Source of the DNA: Nonomuraea soli
GTDB taxonomy: Bacteria > Actinomycetota > Actinomycetes > Streptosporangiales > Streptosporangiaceae
DNA length: 64,000 nt
Reading direction: 5' to 3'
Assembly: GCF_013761175.1 (NCBI RefSeq)
Contig: NZ_JACDUR010000011.1
Location: forward strand, 1 to 64,000
Part shown: piece by piece, positions 34,756 to 42,926 of the stretch
Layout of the letters: each line of letters starts with the position of its first letter
How positions within the stretch are numbered: the first letter of the stretch is position 1
Notes under the pieces: model-generated
The model's input: the letters and a program-made list of their open reading frames with translations, nothing else
Database searches by the model: none
Told to the model about the DNA's origin: nothing
Position numbers and translations under genes: made by a program

Positions 34756-34800
34756 ACATGCCCTCCAGGCGGGGCGGCCCTGGTGTGGGCTCGGATGCGC

Positions 34801-35289
34801 TCAGCGGTAGTTCGTGAACTGCAGCGCGAGATCCAGATCCTTGCCCTTGAGCAGCGAGATGATCTCCTGAAGGTCGTCCTTCTTCTTGGAGCTGACCCGG
34901 AGCTCGTCCCCCTGGATCTGCGCCTTGACGCCCTTGGGCCCCTCATCGCGGATGATCTTGGAGATCTTCTTGGCGTTGTCCTGGTCGATGCCCTCCTTGA
35001 GAGGCACCGCGAGGCGGTACTCCTTGCCGGACAACCTCGGCTCGCCCGAGTCGAGCATCTTCAGGGACAGACCCCGCTTGACGATCTTCTCCTTGAAGAC
35101 GTCCAGCGCGGCGTTGGCCCGCTCCTCGCTGTTGGCCTTGATCTCGATGCTCTCACCGGACCAGCTGATGCTCGCCCCCGTGCCCTTGAAGTCGAAGCGG
35201 TGCCCGAGCTCCTTGGCGGTCTGGTTCAGCGCGTTGTCGACCTCCTGGCGGTCGATCTTGCTGACGATGTCGAATGACGAGTCTGCCAA
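34801..35289 (-). CDS. yajQ: YajQ-family nucleotide-binding protein
   Basis: 162 residues. Family blocks are SSFDIVSKIDRQEVDNALNQ, RFDFKGTGA, VKAQIQGDELRVSSKKKDDLQ and the C-terminal LQFTNYR. YajQ proteins bind nucleotides (c-di-GMP in some bacteria) and RNA; the role here is unknown. Family alignment fixes the start at TTG 35289 (MADSSFD), with GAGGGG upstream. The phage integrase stop lies only 38 bp upstream of this start, so the prophage has replaced or displaced its upstream region. Confidence 0.9.
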   Translation of the reverse strand: MADSSFDIVSKIDRQEVDNALNQTAKELGHRFDFKGTGASISWSGESIEIKANSEERANAALDVFKEKIVKRGLSLKMLDSGEPRLSGKEYRLAVPLKEGIDQDNAKKISKIIRDEGPKGVKAQIQGDELRVSSKKKDDLQEIISLLKGKDLDLALQFTNYR

Positions 35290-35327
35290 AACACAATCCC
35301 CTCTGACCTGCACAAACGCACTATGCG

Positions 35328-36893
35328 TCATGCGATTTCCGGCTCCCAGGTGCCGCGAACCTCGAAGCGCGGCGGCCGCCGTGGGCCCGTCCTATACACC
35401 TTCACGTATCGAATCAGCCTAGCGAGCATCGCACGGCGCTGCTGGACTGGCAGGGTGTCCCACTCCTCCAGTAGGCCGCGGATGACGGGCTCGTGGTCGA
35501 CGTCGGCCTGGCGCTCCTCCTCCTTCGTCCTGTCGAGCTCCTTCTCCAGGTCACGGCGGCTGGTCAGGAGCTCATCGCGCAGCTCGGCGTAGATGGCCTC
35601 CGGCATGCCCTCATCCATCAACTGCTGACGCGCGAGCTTCCTCAGGGACTGGTCGACGCGCACCAGCTCCCGCGTGAGCCGCTCGCGGTCGGCGTAGGCC
35701 GCGGCGCGCATCGCCTCCCGCGCCGTGGTCAGGCTCGCGCGGGCGTCGAGGTCGGAGACCTTCTCGCGCAGTTTGGCGAGCACCGCCTCCTCCGCGTCGA
35801 CGCGCTTGCACCACACCCCTTCGCAGACGTCCGGCCGCTGACGGAAGATCGTGCACCGGTAGCCGAACCCCCGCACGCCCATGGCGTTGGCGGCGCTGAG
35901 CGCGAATCCGCAGTGCCCGCACTTGATCAGGCTCGCCAGCGGGTAGAGGGCCTGCTTGGTGCGCGGGCCCATGTCCCTGGTGCGCTCGCGGACCCGAAGG
36001 TACTCCTCCCAGAGGCCCATGCCGATGATCGCCTTGTGGGCGCCCTCGACGTAGACCACCTTCGTGCACCGCATCGGCTGGCCGCACTTGCACCGCCGGT
36101 CGTGCACGCGCAGCAGGCCGGCCGCGAACCCCGAGTCCAGGAGCTGCAGGACGGTGGTCATGTGCCACTGGCCGCCCCGGACCGTTCGGAAACCGTTGAC
36201 GTTCAACCACCTCACCAGCTGGTGGCTTCCCTCGCCGGCGACGTATCGCTCGTAGAGGGAGACGTAGGCCCCCGAGAGCTCGGGATCGGGCTCGTACCGC
36301 TCGCCGAGAGGGTCGTCGGGATCACGGCGGTATCGCCCAGGTCGGTCTAGATCTGGGATGCGTCCTTTCCGGATGTATCCCCAGCGGGGTGTGCCGGTGC
36401 CGGTCATGCCGCGCTCGATGCGGTTGTTGATCGCCGCGGACCAGTTCTCGCCGATGATGTCGCTCTGCATCTCGGCGATGGCGAACGCGTTGGTGCGGCT
36501 GTACTTCCCTACGGCGGTCTCGGCGTCGTACGGCTCGGTGGCGCTCTGGACCTGACCGCCGACCGCCTCGACCCGGTGCACGTTGGCGAGGGAGCCAACG
36601 GCGTTACGGCCCCAGCGGTCGTACCGGTAGGCGACGATCTCGCGGGCCTCGCCGGCCTCGATGGCCGTGATGCCCTCGATGATGCGGCGCTTGAAGTTCC
36701 GGCCGGTCTCGTCGAGATCTTCGATCCATCGCACGATGCGCCGGCCTGTGCGGCGGGCCCAGTCGGTGATCGCGGAGCGTTGGATGTCGGGAGAGATCAT
36801 CTCCTCGCGTGCCATGCTCACGCGGATGTACCCGATGCAAGGGATGAGCTCATCGGGGTCAGGAAGGGGGTGAAGTGCTGGTCGTCGCGCCAT
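35328..36893 (-). CDS. int: large serine recombinase / phage integrase
   Basis: 521 residues. The resolvase domain has catalytic Ser26 in GYIRVSMAREE and the arginine motif YRYDRWGRN. The recombinase domain carries the zinc-ribbon cysteines CKCGQPMRC and IKCGHCGF...C...C. A coiled coil (about 380-470) and a basic C-terminus follow. It catalyses attP x attB integration without supercoiling and would need a separate directionality factor for excision. ATG at 36893 was chosen over a longer frame because AGGAC precedes it and the protein then begins as relatives do. Its 3' end abuts yajQ, so the hybrid attachment site is probably beside it. Confidence 0.92.
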   Translation of the reverse strand: MARRPALHPLPDPDELIPCIGYIRVSMAREEMISPDIQRSAITDWARRTGRRIVRWIEDLDETGRNFKRRIIEGITAIEAGEAREIVAYRYDRWGRNAVGSLANVHRVEAVGGQVQSATEPYDAETAVGKYSRTNAFAIAEMQSDIIGENWSAAINNRIERGMTGTGTPRWGYIRKGRIPDLDRPGRYRRDPDDPLGERYEPDPELSGAYVSLYERYVAGEGSHQLVRWLNVNGFRTVRGGQWHMTTVLQLLDSGFAAGLLRVHDRRCKCGQPMRCTKVVYVEGAHKAIIGMGLWEEYLRVRERTRDMGPRTKQALYPLASLIKCGHCGFALSAANAMGVRGFGYRCTIFRQRPDVCEGVWCKRVDAEEAVLAKLREKVSDLDARASLTTAREAMRAAAYADRERLTRELVRVDQSLRKLARQQLMDEGMPEAIYAELRDELLTSRRDLEKELDRTKEEERQADVDHEPVIRGLLEEWDTLPVQQRRAMLARLIRYVKVYRTGPRRPPRFEVRGTWEPEIA

Positions 36894-36986
36894 GACGAGT
36901 CCTAGAGGGTAGGGGAGTTCTGGCGAGACGAGCCGGATTGCTGGTAGGGACAACAATCCCGCCGTCGAGTTGAGGTTCGAGTCGGG

Positions 36987-37250
36987 TTACTGTCTTCGCT
37001 CGCGCATCACCAGACGCTCCGTGATCCGCCCCTGTAGCCAGGTGGCCTGAGACCATCGCAGGCAGCGGTCGGTATGTCGGTGCTCATGGGCGCGGATCGA
37101 GAGGCAGACGGCCAGGATGAGGAGTCCGCTGATCGCCATGTCCACCCAGCCAGCGCCAGCCGCTGAGGGAATCAGCCGCGTGATCTGGGTCGCGATATGG
37201 ATGATCAGCCACACCCCCCAACCGACCAGTACGGCACGGCCAAGGCTCAT
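36987..37250 (-). CDS. small phage membrane protein
   Basis: 87 residues with two membrane helices (about 5-25 and 36-52) and a basic C-terminal tail RWSQATWLQGRITERLVMRERRQ. ATG at 37250 has AGGGGGC upstream. It sits between the integrase and repressor on the lysogeny-side strand. A role in superinfection exclusion is possible for this position but is not shown by the sequence. Confidence 0.6.
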   Translation of the reverse strand: MSLGRAVLVGWGVWLIIHIATQITRLIPSAAGAGWVDMAISGLLILAVCLSIRAHEHRHTDRCLRWSQATWLQGRITERLVMRERRQ

Positions 37251-37403
37251 GATGAAGCCCCCTTTTGGTGCGCAGGTAATTTGCGGTTACAGACGCGCCC
37301 TGAGAGCCACTTGTTTGCGGAGGGTTGAAGCTTTTACCAAACAACTTCGCTGCGTGCCTACGACTGTGCGTAGTGTAGCGATCACCGGGAGTATATATCC
37401 GGA

Positions 37404-37868
37404 CTAGTCGGACTTGGGGGAATCACCACCCATAAGGCGCCGCCACCGCTCAAGGCGCTCGATCTCCTCCCGCCGCATCTCGCGCTCCCAGCGTCGCCGA
37501 TCACGCTTGGACATGCTGGAGAGCACCGCCTCCAATTGCGATTGAAGATCGGCCAGGTGCTGATCGTCGTCGAAGGCATCGCTTGGCGCCTCGACCCCGC
37601 CGACGTCCGCTGAGGTTGGCCCGTAGCCGGCGGCCTCGAGGAGTTCCGCTCCCAGGGGCGCGAGATCGGGGAAGTCGCGAGCGAGATTATCCGCGAACCT
37701 GCGTAGGGCGTCGTATCCCGGCTGGTTCTCGCTCCTGGTCCATCGGTTCACCTGCGAGCGGCTGCGTCCTGCCAGCTCGGCGATCTCCGCAGGTGACAGC
37801 TGTGCACGTTCGCCGATCTTCTTCAGGATCTCGCCGAACTTCTCACGGTCCCAAGTAGTGGAGTGCAC
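37404..37868 (-). CDS. phage repressor, XRE-type helix-turn-helix
   Basis: About 154 residues. The helix-turn-helix runs LSPAEIAELAGRSRSQVNRW near residues 24-43. The C-terminal half is charged and coiled (MSKRDRRRWEREMRREEIERLERW). I chose GTG at 37868 because TGCTATGTT, a possible extended -10, lies a few bases upstream and would give a leaderless mRNA. An in-frame ATG at 37949 is the alternative. It reads away from the Cro-like gene across an operator-rich region, so it is the probable immunity repressor. Confidence 0.75.
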   Translation of the reverse strand: MHSTTWDREKFGEILKKIGERAQLSPAEIAELAGRSRSQVNRWTRSENQPGYDALRRFADNLARDFPDLAPLGAELLEAAGYGPTSADVGGVEAPSDAFDDDQHLADLQSQLEAVLSSMSKRDRRRWEREMRREEIERLERWRRLMGGDSPKSD

Positions 37869-38069
37869 GCATGCAACATAGCACGCGCTTCCATGCCTGA
37901 TCCGGTGCAACAAGAGGGCCGTATCCGCGAGGTAAGAGCGTGCATGCATGCGTCATGAGTCCCGGTTCGATATGCCCTACCTGCGACGCATGTCGATCCA
38001 TCGCAGGTGTACGCATGCGCATGATGTGTTGCACGCATGCGCAGGACGAGTTACGGTGCATGCATGCGT
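37864..38069. promoter_or_regulatory. phage immunity switch region with repeated ACGCATGC operators
   Basis: Five copies of the octamer ACGCATGC or its complement GCATGCGT lie at 37867-37874, 37946-37953, 38011-38018, 38033-38040 and 38062-38069. The third and fourth continue identically to ACGCATGCGCA and are 22 bp apart, two helical turns. The outer sites overlap the repressor start and a possible upstream Cro start. Several are preceded by GTTG(C/T)A. This is probably the divergent promoter-operator region of the lysis-lysogeny switch. Confidence 0.75.
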
Positions 38070-38099
38070 ACAACAACCGCACCCCCCGCGAGGCGGCCT

Positions 38100-38339
38100 A
38101 TGGTCCGCCTGCGCACCAGCCAGTGGGACCGCATCAAGCGCGCTCACGGCTACACGACCGATGAGGCGTGCGCGCAGAAGCTTCAGGTGGCCCGCACGAC
38201 GATCACCCGCATCAAGTCGGGGGACGTCGAGCCGAGCCAGAAGTTCATCGCCGCACTCCTCTGGCACTTCCAGGGAGCCCGGTTCGAGGACCTCTTCGAG
38301 GTCGTCGTCTCGAGCAACGCGGCGGAGCCCACCCGATGA
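38100..38339 (+). CDS. Cro-like helix-turn-helix protein
   Basis: 79 residues dominated by an XRE-type helix-turn-helix: ACAQKLQVARTTITRIKSG is the recognition region and FIAALLWHF the following helix. ATG at 38100 has GAGG 8 bp upstream. ATG at 38064, inside the last operator octamer, is an alternative giving 12 more residues. First gene of the rightward early transcript; it probably represses the repressor promoter. Confidence 0.7.
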   Translation: MVRLRTSQWDRIKRAHGYTTDEACAQKLQVARTTITRIKSGDVEPSQKFIAALLWHFQGARFEDLFEVVVSSNAAEPTR

Positions 38340-38554
38340 GCGCCCCCACCTTCGACACGTTGCTGGGGGAAGCGGCGCAGATCTTCGCTGACGCCCGCGC
38401 CCGCCGCGACGCCCTGACCCCGGAGGAAGCCGCCGCTGAGGCGTACGTGCCCGGCGGCCTGTCCCTCGAGGACCTCACCGAGAAGATCCGCCGCCAGCGC
38501 CAGGAGGCCCGCGCCGCGCGCCTGGCCGCCGAGCGGATGCCCGCCAACGCCTGA
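38336..38554 (+). CDS. small phage protein, charged and helical
   Basis: 72 residues; family not recognised. It overlaps the Cro-like gene by ATGA. The C-terminal half is a basic amphipathic helix (LEDLTEKIRRQRQEARAARL). The position immediately after cro is often occupied by excisionases or small regulators, but there is no motif to decide. Confidence 0.6.
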   Translation: MSAPTFDTLLGEAAQIFADARARRDALTPEEAAAEAYVPGGLSLEDLTEKIRRQRQEARAARLAAERMPANA

Positions 38555-38634
38555 GAACGAAGATGCCCGGCCTGTTGGAGCCAGACCGGGCGGGGTCGGA
38601 GGACCGACCGACCCTCACCCTACAAGGAGGACCT

Positions 38635-39252
38635 TTGATCACCCAGACCCTTTCACCGGTCGAGCGCCTCGACCAGGCCCGCCGTCACTGGCCGGTCGGG
38701 AGCCGCACCCGGTACACCCTCGCCAACCAGGTCGGCACCGTCGCCGGCCACCGCCAGGATTACGGCCTGGCCGTCGTCGTCGACGTCCGCTTCGACGTCA
38801 ACAGCGACATCAAGACGGGCGTCCAGCCCAACCGGCTCGTGACGTCGCCGGCCCGCAACGAGTCCCAGGTGCTCCTGGGCGCCGCCGGCATCCTGGCCCG
38901 CAACGGCTGGGTCCAACAGGAGCACATCGACTGGTCCCAGGTCGGCACCATGCCCGAGAGCGAGTGCCGAATGGATGTGCTCGGCGCCATCGCCGCGGCC
39001 GCCGGCCTCCCGCCCTACGTGTGGGGTGAGGAGTCCAGCAGGCTCACCGAACACCAGGTCGCTCGCTACGTGCTCGCCGACCGCGCCGCGCGCACGTTCG
39101 CCTTCCTGCGGAACCTCACCTCCAAGAAGGACGCGCACGCCATCGACGTCGAGCTGGTGCTCGGCGACGGCTGGAACGACTACAGCTACCGCACCGCCGA
39201 CGACGTCATCGCCGCCCTGGTCGACGCGGGGAACGCGGCGGTCGGCCGATGA
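38635..39252 (+). CDS. phage protein with DUF6197-like domain
   Basis: 205 residues. TTG at 38635 is chosen because AAGGAGG sits 4 bp upstream. The first 75 residues contain a small beta-rich segment (HWPVGSRTRYTLANQVGTV). Residues 85-200 follow the pattern of DUF6197 proteins of actinobacteria: LLGAAGILARNGWVQ, then a DVLGAIAAAAG helix and a final GWNDYSYRTADDVIAAL. Biochemical role unknown. Confidence 0.65.
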   Translation: MITQTLSPVERLDQARRHWPVGSRTRYTLANQVGTVAGHRQDYGLAVVVDVRFDVNSDIKTGVQPNRLVTSPARNESQVLLGAAGILARNGWVQQEHIDWSQVGTMPESECRMDVLGAIAAAAGLPPYVWGEESSRLTEHQVARYVLADRAARTFAFLRNLTSKKDAHAIDVELVLGDGWNDYSYRTADDVIAALVDAGNAAVGR

Positions 39253-39509
39253 ACATGACCAACCTGACCCCCGCGCACGCGCACCTGGTCCCGCTGGGGC
39301 CGCTGCAGTCGGCGCCCGCCATCCCCGAGCACACGCTGGGGGAGCGCGAGGCCGCCCGCGAGCTCTGGCACGACGCCCTGCGCGGCCTGCCGCTGGGGGA
39401 GTACGACCAGCAGATCGTCGGCTGGGCCGCCGAGACGCTCGGGCCCGACCAGCTCGTCACGCTCGCCTCGCTGGTCGAGCGCGCCCGCATCGAGGGCGGT
39501 GGCCGATGA
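39249..39509 (+). CDS. small phage protein of unknown function
   Basis: 86 residues; start ATG 39249 in ATGA overlap with the previous gene. Mostly helical, with an acidic middle (LGEREAARELWHDALRG). No motif recognised. Confidence 0.6.
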   Translation: MNMTNLTPAHAHLVPLGPLQSAPAIPEHTLGEREAARELWHDALRGLPLGEYDQQIVGWAAETLGPDQLVTLASLVERARIEGGGR

Positions 39510-40090
39510 TCGCCCCCGACTACCTCGGCTGGCGGCCGTACCCGCACGCGGAGGGCTGCGCTCGGCCCGGCTGGGAGGTCCTCGACCAGAACCTCGACCA
39601 CGTTGGCGGCACCCGCGAGCTCAAGATCCGCATCGTGTGCCCCCAGCCGAAGGGCTGCGGGGTCTACCACGAGTGGCAGGTGACGCTGGCGCCCGACAAG
39701 GACGACGACGGCTACCCCCGCTCGGGCTACGGCACCAGAAGCGGGCCCGTCGAGCGCATCGGGTACGGCACCGCCCCCATCAAGGTCGGCGACGCCTGGC
39801 TCCACGCGGGCCCGCCGCTCCTGCCCGACTGGGCTGACGAGGAAGGCCCCGAATACCTGGTGGTCACCGCCACGTCCCAGCGGCCGCGCGTCCTGGGCGA
39901 CGTCCTCGGTGTGATCGGCCAGCCCCGCCGACACGGCCGCCAGGTCAAGAGCCGGTGGTGGGCCGTCACCGACCTCACCGCCACCAAGTACGGCACGACG
40001 GTTGGCCAGCGCGACGACCACCTGACCAGCCGTGCGGCCGCCGCGCGCTGGGTCCTTGACCACGCCAAGCACAACGAGGAAGACGCCTGA
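39506..40090 (+). CDS. phage protein of unknown function
   Basis: 194 residues; ATG 39506 overlaps the preceding stop. It contains CARPGW and CPQPKGCGVYHEW, a possible two-cysteine pair, then VVTATSQRPRVLGDVLGVIG and a basic C-terminal helix. The family is not recognised. Confidence 0.6.
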   Translation: MIAPDYLGWRPYPHAEGCARPGWEVLDQNLDHVGGTRELKIRIVCPQPKGCGVYHEWQVTLAPDKDDDGYPRSGYGTRSGPVERIGYGTAPIKVGDAWLHAGPPLLPDWADEEGPEYLVVTATSQRPRVLGDVLGVIGQPRRHGRQVKSRWWAVTDLTATKYGTTVGQRDDHLTSRAAAARWVLDHAKHNEEDA

Positions 40091-40998
40091 TGCCGCGTAT
40101 CTGCTACGTACCGAAGGACTTTCGCCCGGCACACGCGGCGATCATCGAACAGGCCAACGCGATCTGTGCCGAGTACGCCCGCCAGGGCTACGACCTCACC
40201 CTTCGGCAGGTCTACTACCAGTTCGTCGCCCGCGACTTGCTGCCCAACACCTTGCAGTCCTACAAGCGGCTCGGCTCGATCATCAACGATGCGCGGCTGG
40301 CCGGACTGATCGACTGGAACAACATCGTCGACCGCACCCGCAATCTTCGTTCCCTGCCGCACTGGGACAGCCCCGAGTCGATCGTGGACGCCGTCGCTCA
40401 TCAGTACCGCACCGAGCGTTGGGCCAACCAGGAACACCGTGTCGAGGTGTGGATCGAGAAGGACGCCTTGGTGGGCGTGATCGCTGGGGTGTGCCAGCGG
40501 TACGACGTCGACTACTTCTCCTGCCGCGGCTACACCTCGCAGTCCGAGCTTTGGGGCGCTGCCCAGCGGCTCATGCGCTACGAGAAGGCCGGCCAGGACA
40601 CCGTCATCATCCACCTGGGCGACCACGATCCGTCCGGCGTGGACATGACGCGCGATATCGACGAGCGCCTGGCCCTGTTCGGCGCGAGCACCACGGTGGT
40701 GCGCATCGCCCTCAACATGGACCAGGTCGAGCAGTACAACCCACCGCCCAACCCCGCCAAGCTCACCGACTCGCGCGCCACCGGCTACATCCGTGAGCAC
40801 GGGCGATCCTCCTGGGAGCTCGACGCCCTTGATCCGGCCACGCTCGCGCGGCTGATCGAGGAAGAGATCGCGCTCTGGAGAGACGCCGGTCAGTGGGAGC
40901 GCGACACCGCGGTGATGGAGCGTGAGCGCGCGCTCCTGACAGCGGTCTCGGATCGCTGGGGCGAGGTCGCCGAGCTGGTTGGTCGTGGCGGTGAGTGA
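40090..40998 (+). CDS. Spo11/TopoVI-A-like protein (winged helix plus Toprim)
   Basis: 302 residues. The N-terminal domain has LTLRQVYYQFV with Tyr42 and Tyr43, at the position and in the context of the catalytic tyrosine of Spo11/TopoVI-A proteins. SIINDARLAGLI and IVDRTR follow. The Toprim domain shows Glu123 in VWIEKDALVG, FSCRGYTSQSE (compare the GKGYPD block of TopoVI-A), and Asp178/Asp180 in HLGDHDPSGVDM. Together these suggest a metal-dependent DNA cleaving or relaxing enzyme. No TopoVI-B gene is nearby, so it may be a free-standing A-like protein. It shares one base with the upstream stop codon. Confidence 0.75.
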   Translation: MPRICYVPKDFRPAHAAIIEQANAICAEYARQGYDLTLRQVYYQFVARDLLPNTLQSYKRLGSIINDARLAGLIDWNNIVDRTRNLRSLPHWDSPESIVDAVAHQYRTERWANQEHRVEVWIEKDALVGVIAGVCQRYDVDYFSCRGYTSQSELWGAAQRLMRYEKAGQDTVIIHLGDHDPSGVDMTRDIDERLALFGASTTVVRIALNMDQVEQYNPPPNPAKLTDSRATGYIREHGRSSWELDALDPATLARLIEEEIALWRDAGQWERDTAVMERERALLTAVSDRWGEVAELVGRGGE

Positions 40999-41215
40999 CC
41001 TGGCAGCGGCGCTGACCGTCGCGATCCCCGTCGCGGCGATCGGCGCCGCCTTCATCGTCGGCGCCCGCGCGGTCGAGACCTGGCTCGGATGGCTCGAGCG
41101 CAGGCGCGCGTGCTGGTGCAAGGGCAAGTCCCTCGAGTTCGGGCCGCTCATCGTTCAGCCCATCGACCCCCGCGAGCTCGGTACGCCGAGCTCGGAGGAG
41201 GACCCCAAGAAATGA
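40991..41215 (+). CDS. small single-pass membrane protein
   Basis: 74 residues. GTG at 40991 overlaps the upstream gene; other in-frame starts are TTG 40979 and GTG 40985. One helix (about 4-27) is followed by basic WLERRRACWCKGK and an acidic tail. No recognised family. Confidence 0.55.
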   Translation: MSDLAAALTVAIPVAAIGAAFIVGARAVETWLGWLERRRACWCKGKSLEFGPLIVQPIDPRELGTPSSEEDPKK

Positions 41216-41236
41216 CCTCTACCTCTGGAGATACGC

Positions 41237-41365
41237 ATGGACTCAGGCAACGGCCTGCCGTCGACGGGATTCGCGGGACTGCTGGTCGGGCTGATCGCCC
41301 TGGCTGTGACGGGCGTGGTGGTCGCCGTCGCATGGATTCGCCGCCGGCGCTCGAGCGAGAGCTGA
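41237..41365 (+). CDS. 42-residue peptide resembling an LPxTG sorting signal
   Basis: The peptide starts at ATG 41237 with GGAG 7 bp upstream. It consists of MDSGNG, then LPSTG, a hydrophobic helix of about 22 residues and the basic end WIRRRRSSES. That is the exact order of a sortase cell-wall sorting signal, without a signal peptide or cargo domain. Its end overlaps the start of the glycosyltransferase by 34 bp. It could alternatively be a small phage membrane protein whose LPSTG is accidental. Confidence 0.5.
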   Translation: MDSGNGLPSTGFAGLLVGLIALAVTGVVVAVAWIRRRRSSES

Positions 41366-42606
41366 GCGTCGCGGTTCTGATCCCCGCCCACAACGAGGCG
41401 GGAATCGTCGGCGGGGTGGTGCGCTCTGTGCTGCGGCAGACGCACCGCCCCGCCGCGGTCATCGTCATCGCGGACTCCTGCACGGACACGACCGCGCAGG
41501 AGGCCGCGGCCGCCGGCGCCCGGGTCATCGTGACCAGCCACGCGAGCAAGGCCGCCAACCTCAACGAGGGCCTGGCCCTCATCACCACGGACCTGGTCGT
41601 CGGGATCGACGGCGACACCGAGCTCGCGGCCGACGCCATCGAGCACATGGTCGCCACGATCGCCGCCGGCTACGACGGCACGTGCGGCGCCGTCCTGCCG
41701 CACCCGAGCCAGCCGCGCACCGCCACCGTGCGGGCCCGCTCCATCGAGTACGCCCTCGCGCGGCGGCTCAACCGCCCGGCTCAGTCCGCGCTCGGGCGGC
41801 TGCAGGTCCTGTCCGGCGCCGTCTTCTGCTACCGCGTCGACGCCGTGCGCGCGATCGGTGGGTTCCCCGTCGACGTGCCGATCGGCGAGGACGGCGAGCT
41901 CACCTGGCGGCTGCAGGGCGCCGGCTACAAGCTCGGCTTCACCCGGGCGGCCGCCGCCTGGACCACCGAGCCCGAGACCTGGGGCGTCTACCTCGCGCAG
42001 GTGCGCCGCTGGGCCGCGAGCTCCGCGCAGATCCTCGCGCGGCACCCGCGCCAGCTCCTGCACCCTGCCCGCGCCCTCATCGTCGGCGCCTGGCTCTTCG
42101 ACCTCCTGGGCGTGAGCGCGTCCTTCGCCCTGGCCCTCATGCTCGGCATCGTCAACGGGCCCGGCGCCCTGGCCGGCATCAGCGTCATCACGCCGATCGT
42201 CGCCGCGACGTCCTTCGCCCTGGCCGCCGCCGAGCTCGGCGTACGGCAGGCCCTCACCTGCACGCCCGCGGCGATTCTCGCCGCGCTCCTGGTCCGCTGG
42301 GTCTACATCTGGGCCCTGTTCCGCGAGCTGGTGCTCGGCATGCACCTGGTCGCGTGGACCGGCCGCCAGGGGCGCCGAGCTCAGCTCACGCCCATGACCG
42401 ACCGGCGCCGCTGGACGCTCACGCTCCTGCTGGGCGTCACGGCCGCGGCCGCCGTCCCCTCCCTGCCCTGGCTCGCCGGCGCCCCGCTCGCGGCCGCCGC
42501 CCTGGCACTCATCGTCATGGCCGCGTGCGCCTCTCAGCGCACCCGCGGCCGCCACTCCCTGACGGCCGGCCAGGTGCCGGTCGAGGCACTCCTGGAGGCC
42601 CGATGA
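41332..42606 (+). CDS. GT2-family membrane glycosyltransferase
   Basis: 424 residues. The GT-A domain begins VAVLIPAHNEAGIVGGVV. The metal-binding DxD is in GIDGDTEL (about 91), the catalytic ED in IGEDGELTWR (about 184), and QVRRW (about 222) is the processive-synthase-like QxxRW. Three to four C-terminal membrane helices follow (about 245-400). It resembles poly-N-acetylglucosamine-synthase-type enzymes. In a prophage it may modify host surface glycans, for example to block superinfection; the sugar and acceptor are unknown. ATG 41332. Confidence 0.85.
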   Translation: MDSPPALERELSVAVLIPAHNEAGIVGGVVRSVLRQTHRPAAVIVIADSCTDTTAQEAAAAGARVIVTSHASKAANLNEGLALITTDLVVGIDGDTELAADAIEHMVATIAAGYDGTCGAVLPHPSQPRTATVRARSIEYALARRLNRPAQSALGRLQVLSGAVFCYRVDAVRAIGGFPVDVPIGEDGELTWRLQGAGYKLGFTRAAAAWTTEPETWGVYLAQVRRWAASSAQILARHPRQLLHPARALIVGAWLFDLLGVSASFALALMLGIVNGPGALAGISVITPIVAATSFALAAAELGVRQALTCTPAAILAALLVRWVYIWALFRELVLGMHLVAWTGRQGRRAQLTPMTDRRRWTLTLLLGVTAAAAVPSLPWLAGAPLAAAALALIVMAACASQRTRGRHSLTAGQVPVEALLEAR

Positions 42607-42926
42607 CCTTCGAACTGGCCGCCGTGCTCATCGCAGGCGGCGCCGTACTCCTTGTCGTGGTCGGGATGTGGCTCCCGCCCACCCTGCACCACATCGTCTG
42701 GCGCGTGCGTGGCAAGGAGGTCCCGCCCGCGCCCGTCAGCGAGGACGTCCTCAACGAGTGGGCTGAGACCTGGGCCCAGGACCAGGACAGCTGGCTCGAG
42801 CCGGTCCGCACTGGCGACCGCACCGCCGAGCGCACCCTTCGCAAGTCCTTCACCGAGCGCGGACTCCTCCCCGCCAAGGCCGCGATCCGCAAGGCCCGCC
42901 GCGGGAAGCGCGGGAGGGCTGCCTGA
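42603..42926 (+). CDS. small single-pass membrane protein
   Basis: 107 residues; ATG 42603 overlaps the glycosyltransferase stop. One N-terminal helix (about 5-27) precedes a soluble charged domain (EWAETWAQDQDSWLE) and a basic tail RKARRGKRGRAA. It may work with the glycosyltransferase by position only. Confidence 0.6.
   Translation: MTFELAAVLIAGGAVLLVVVGMWLPPTLHHIVWRVRGKEVPPAPVSEDVLNEWAETWAQDQDSWLEPVRTGDRTAERTLRKSFTERGLLPAKAAIRKARRGKRGRAA

Noticed and set aside
35290..35327. Direct-repeat att core
   Set aside because: The partner site lies outside the window, so no repeat can be shown; only the junction itself is reported.
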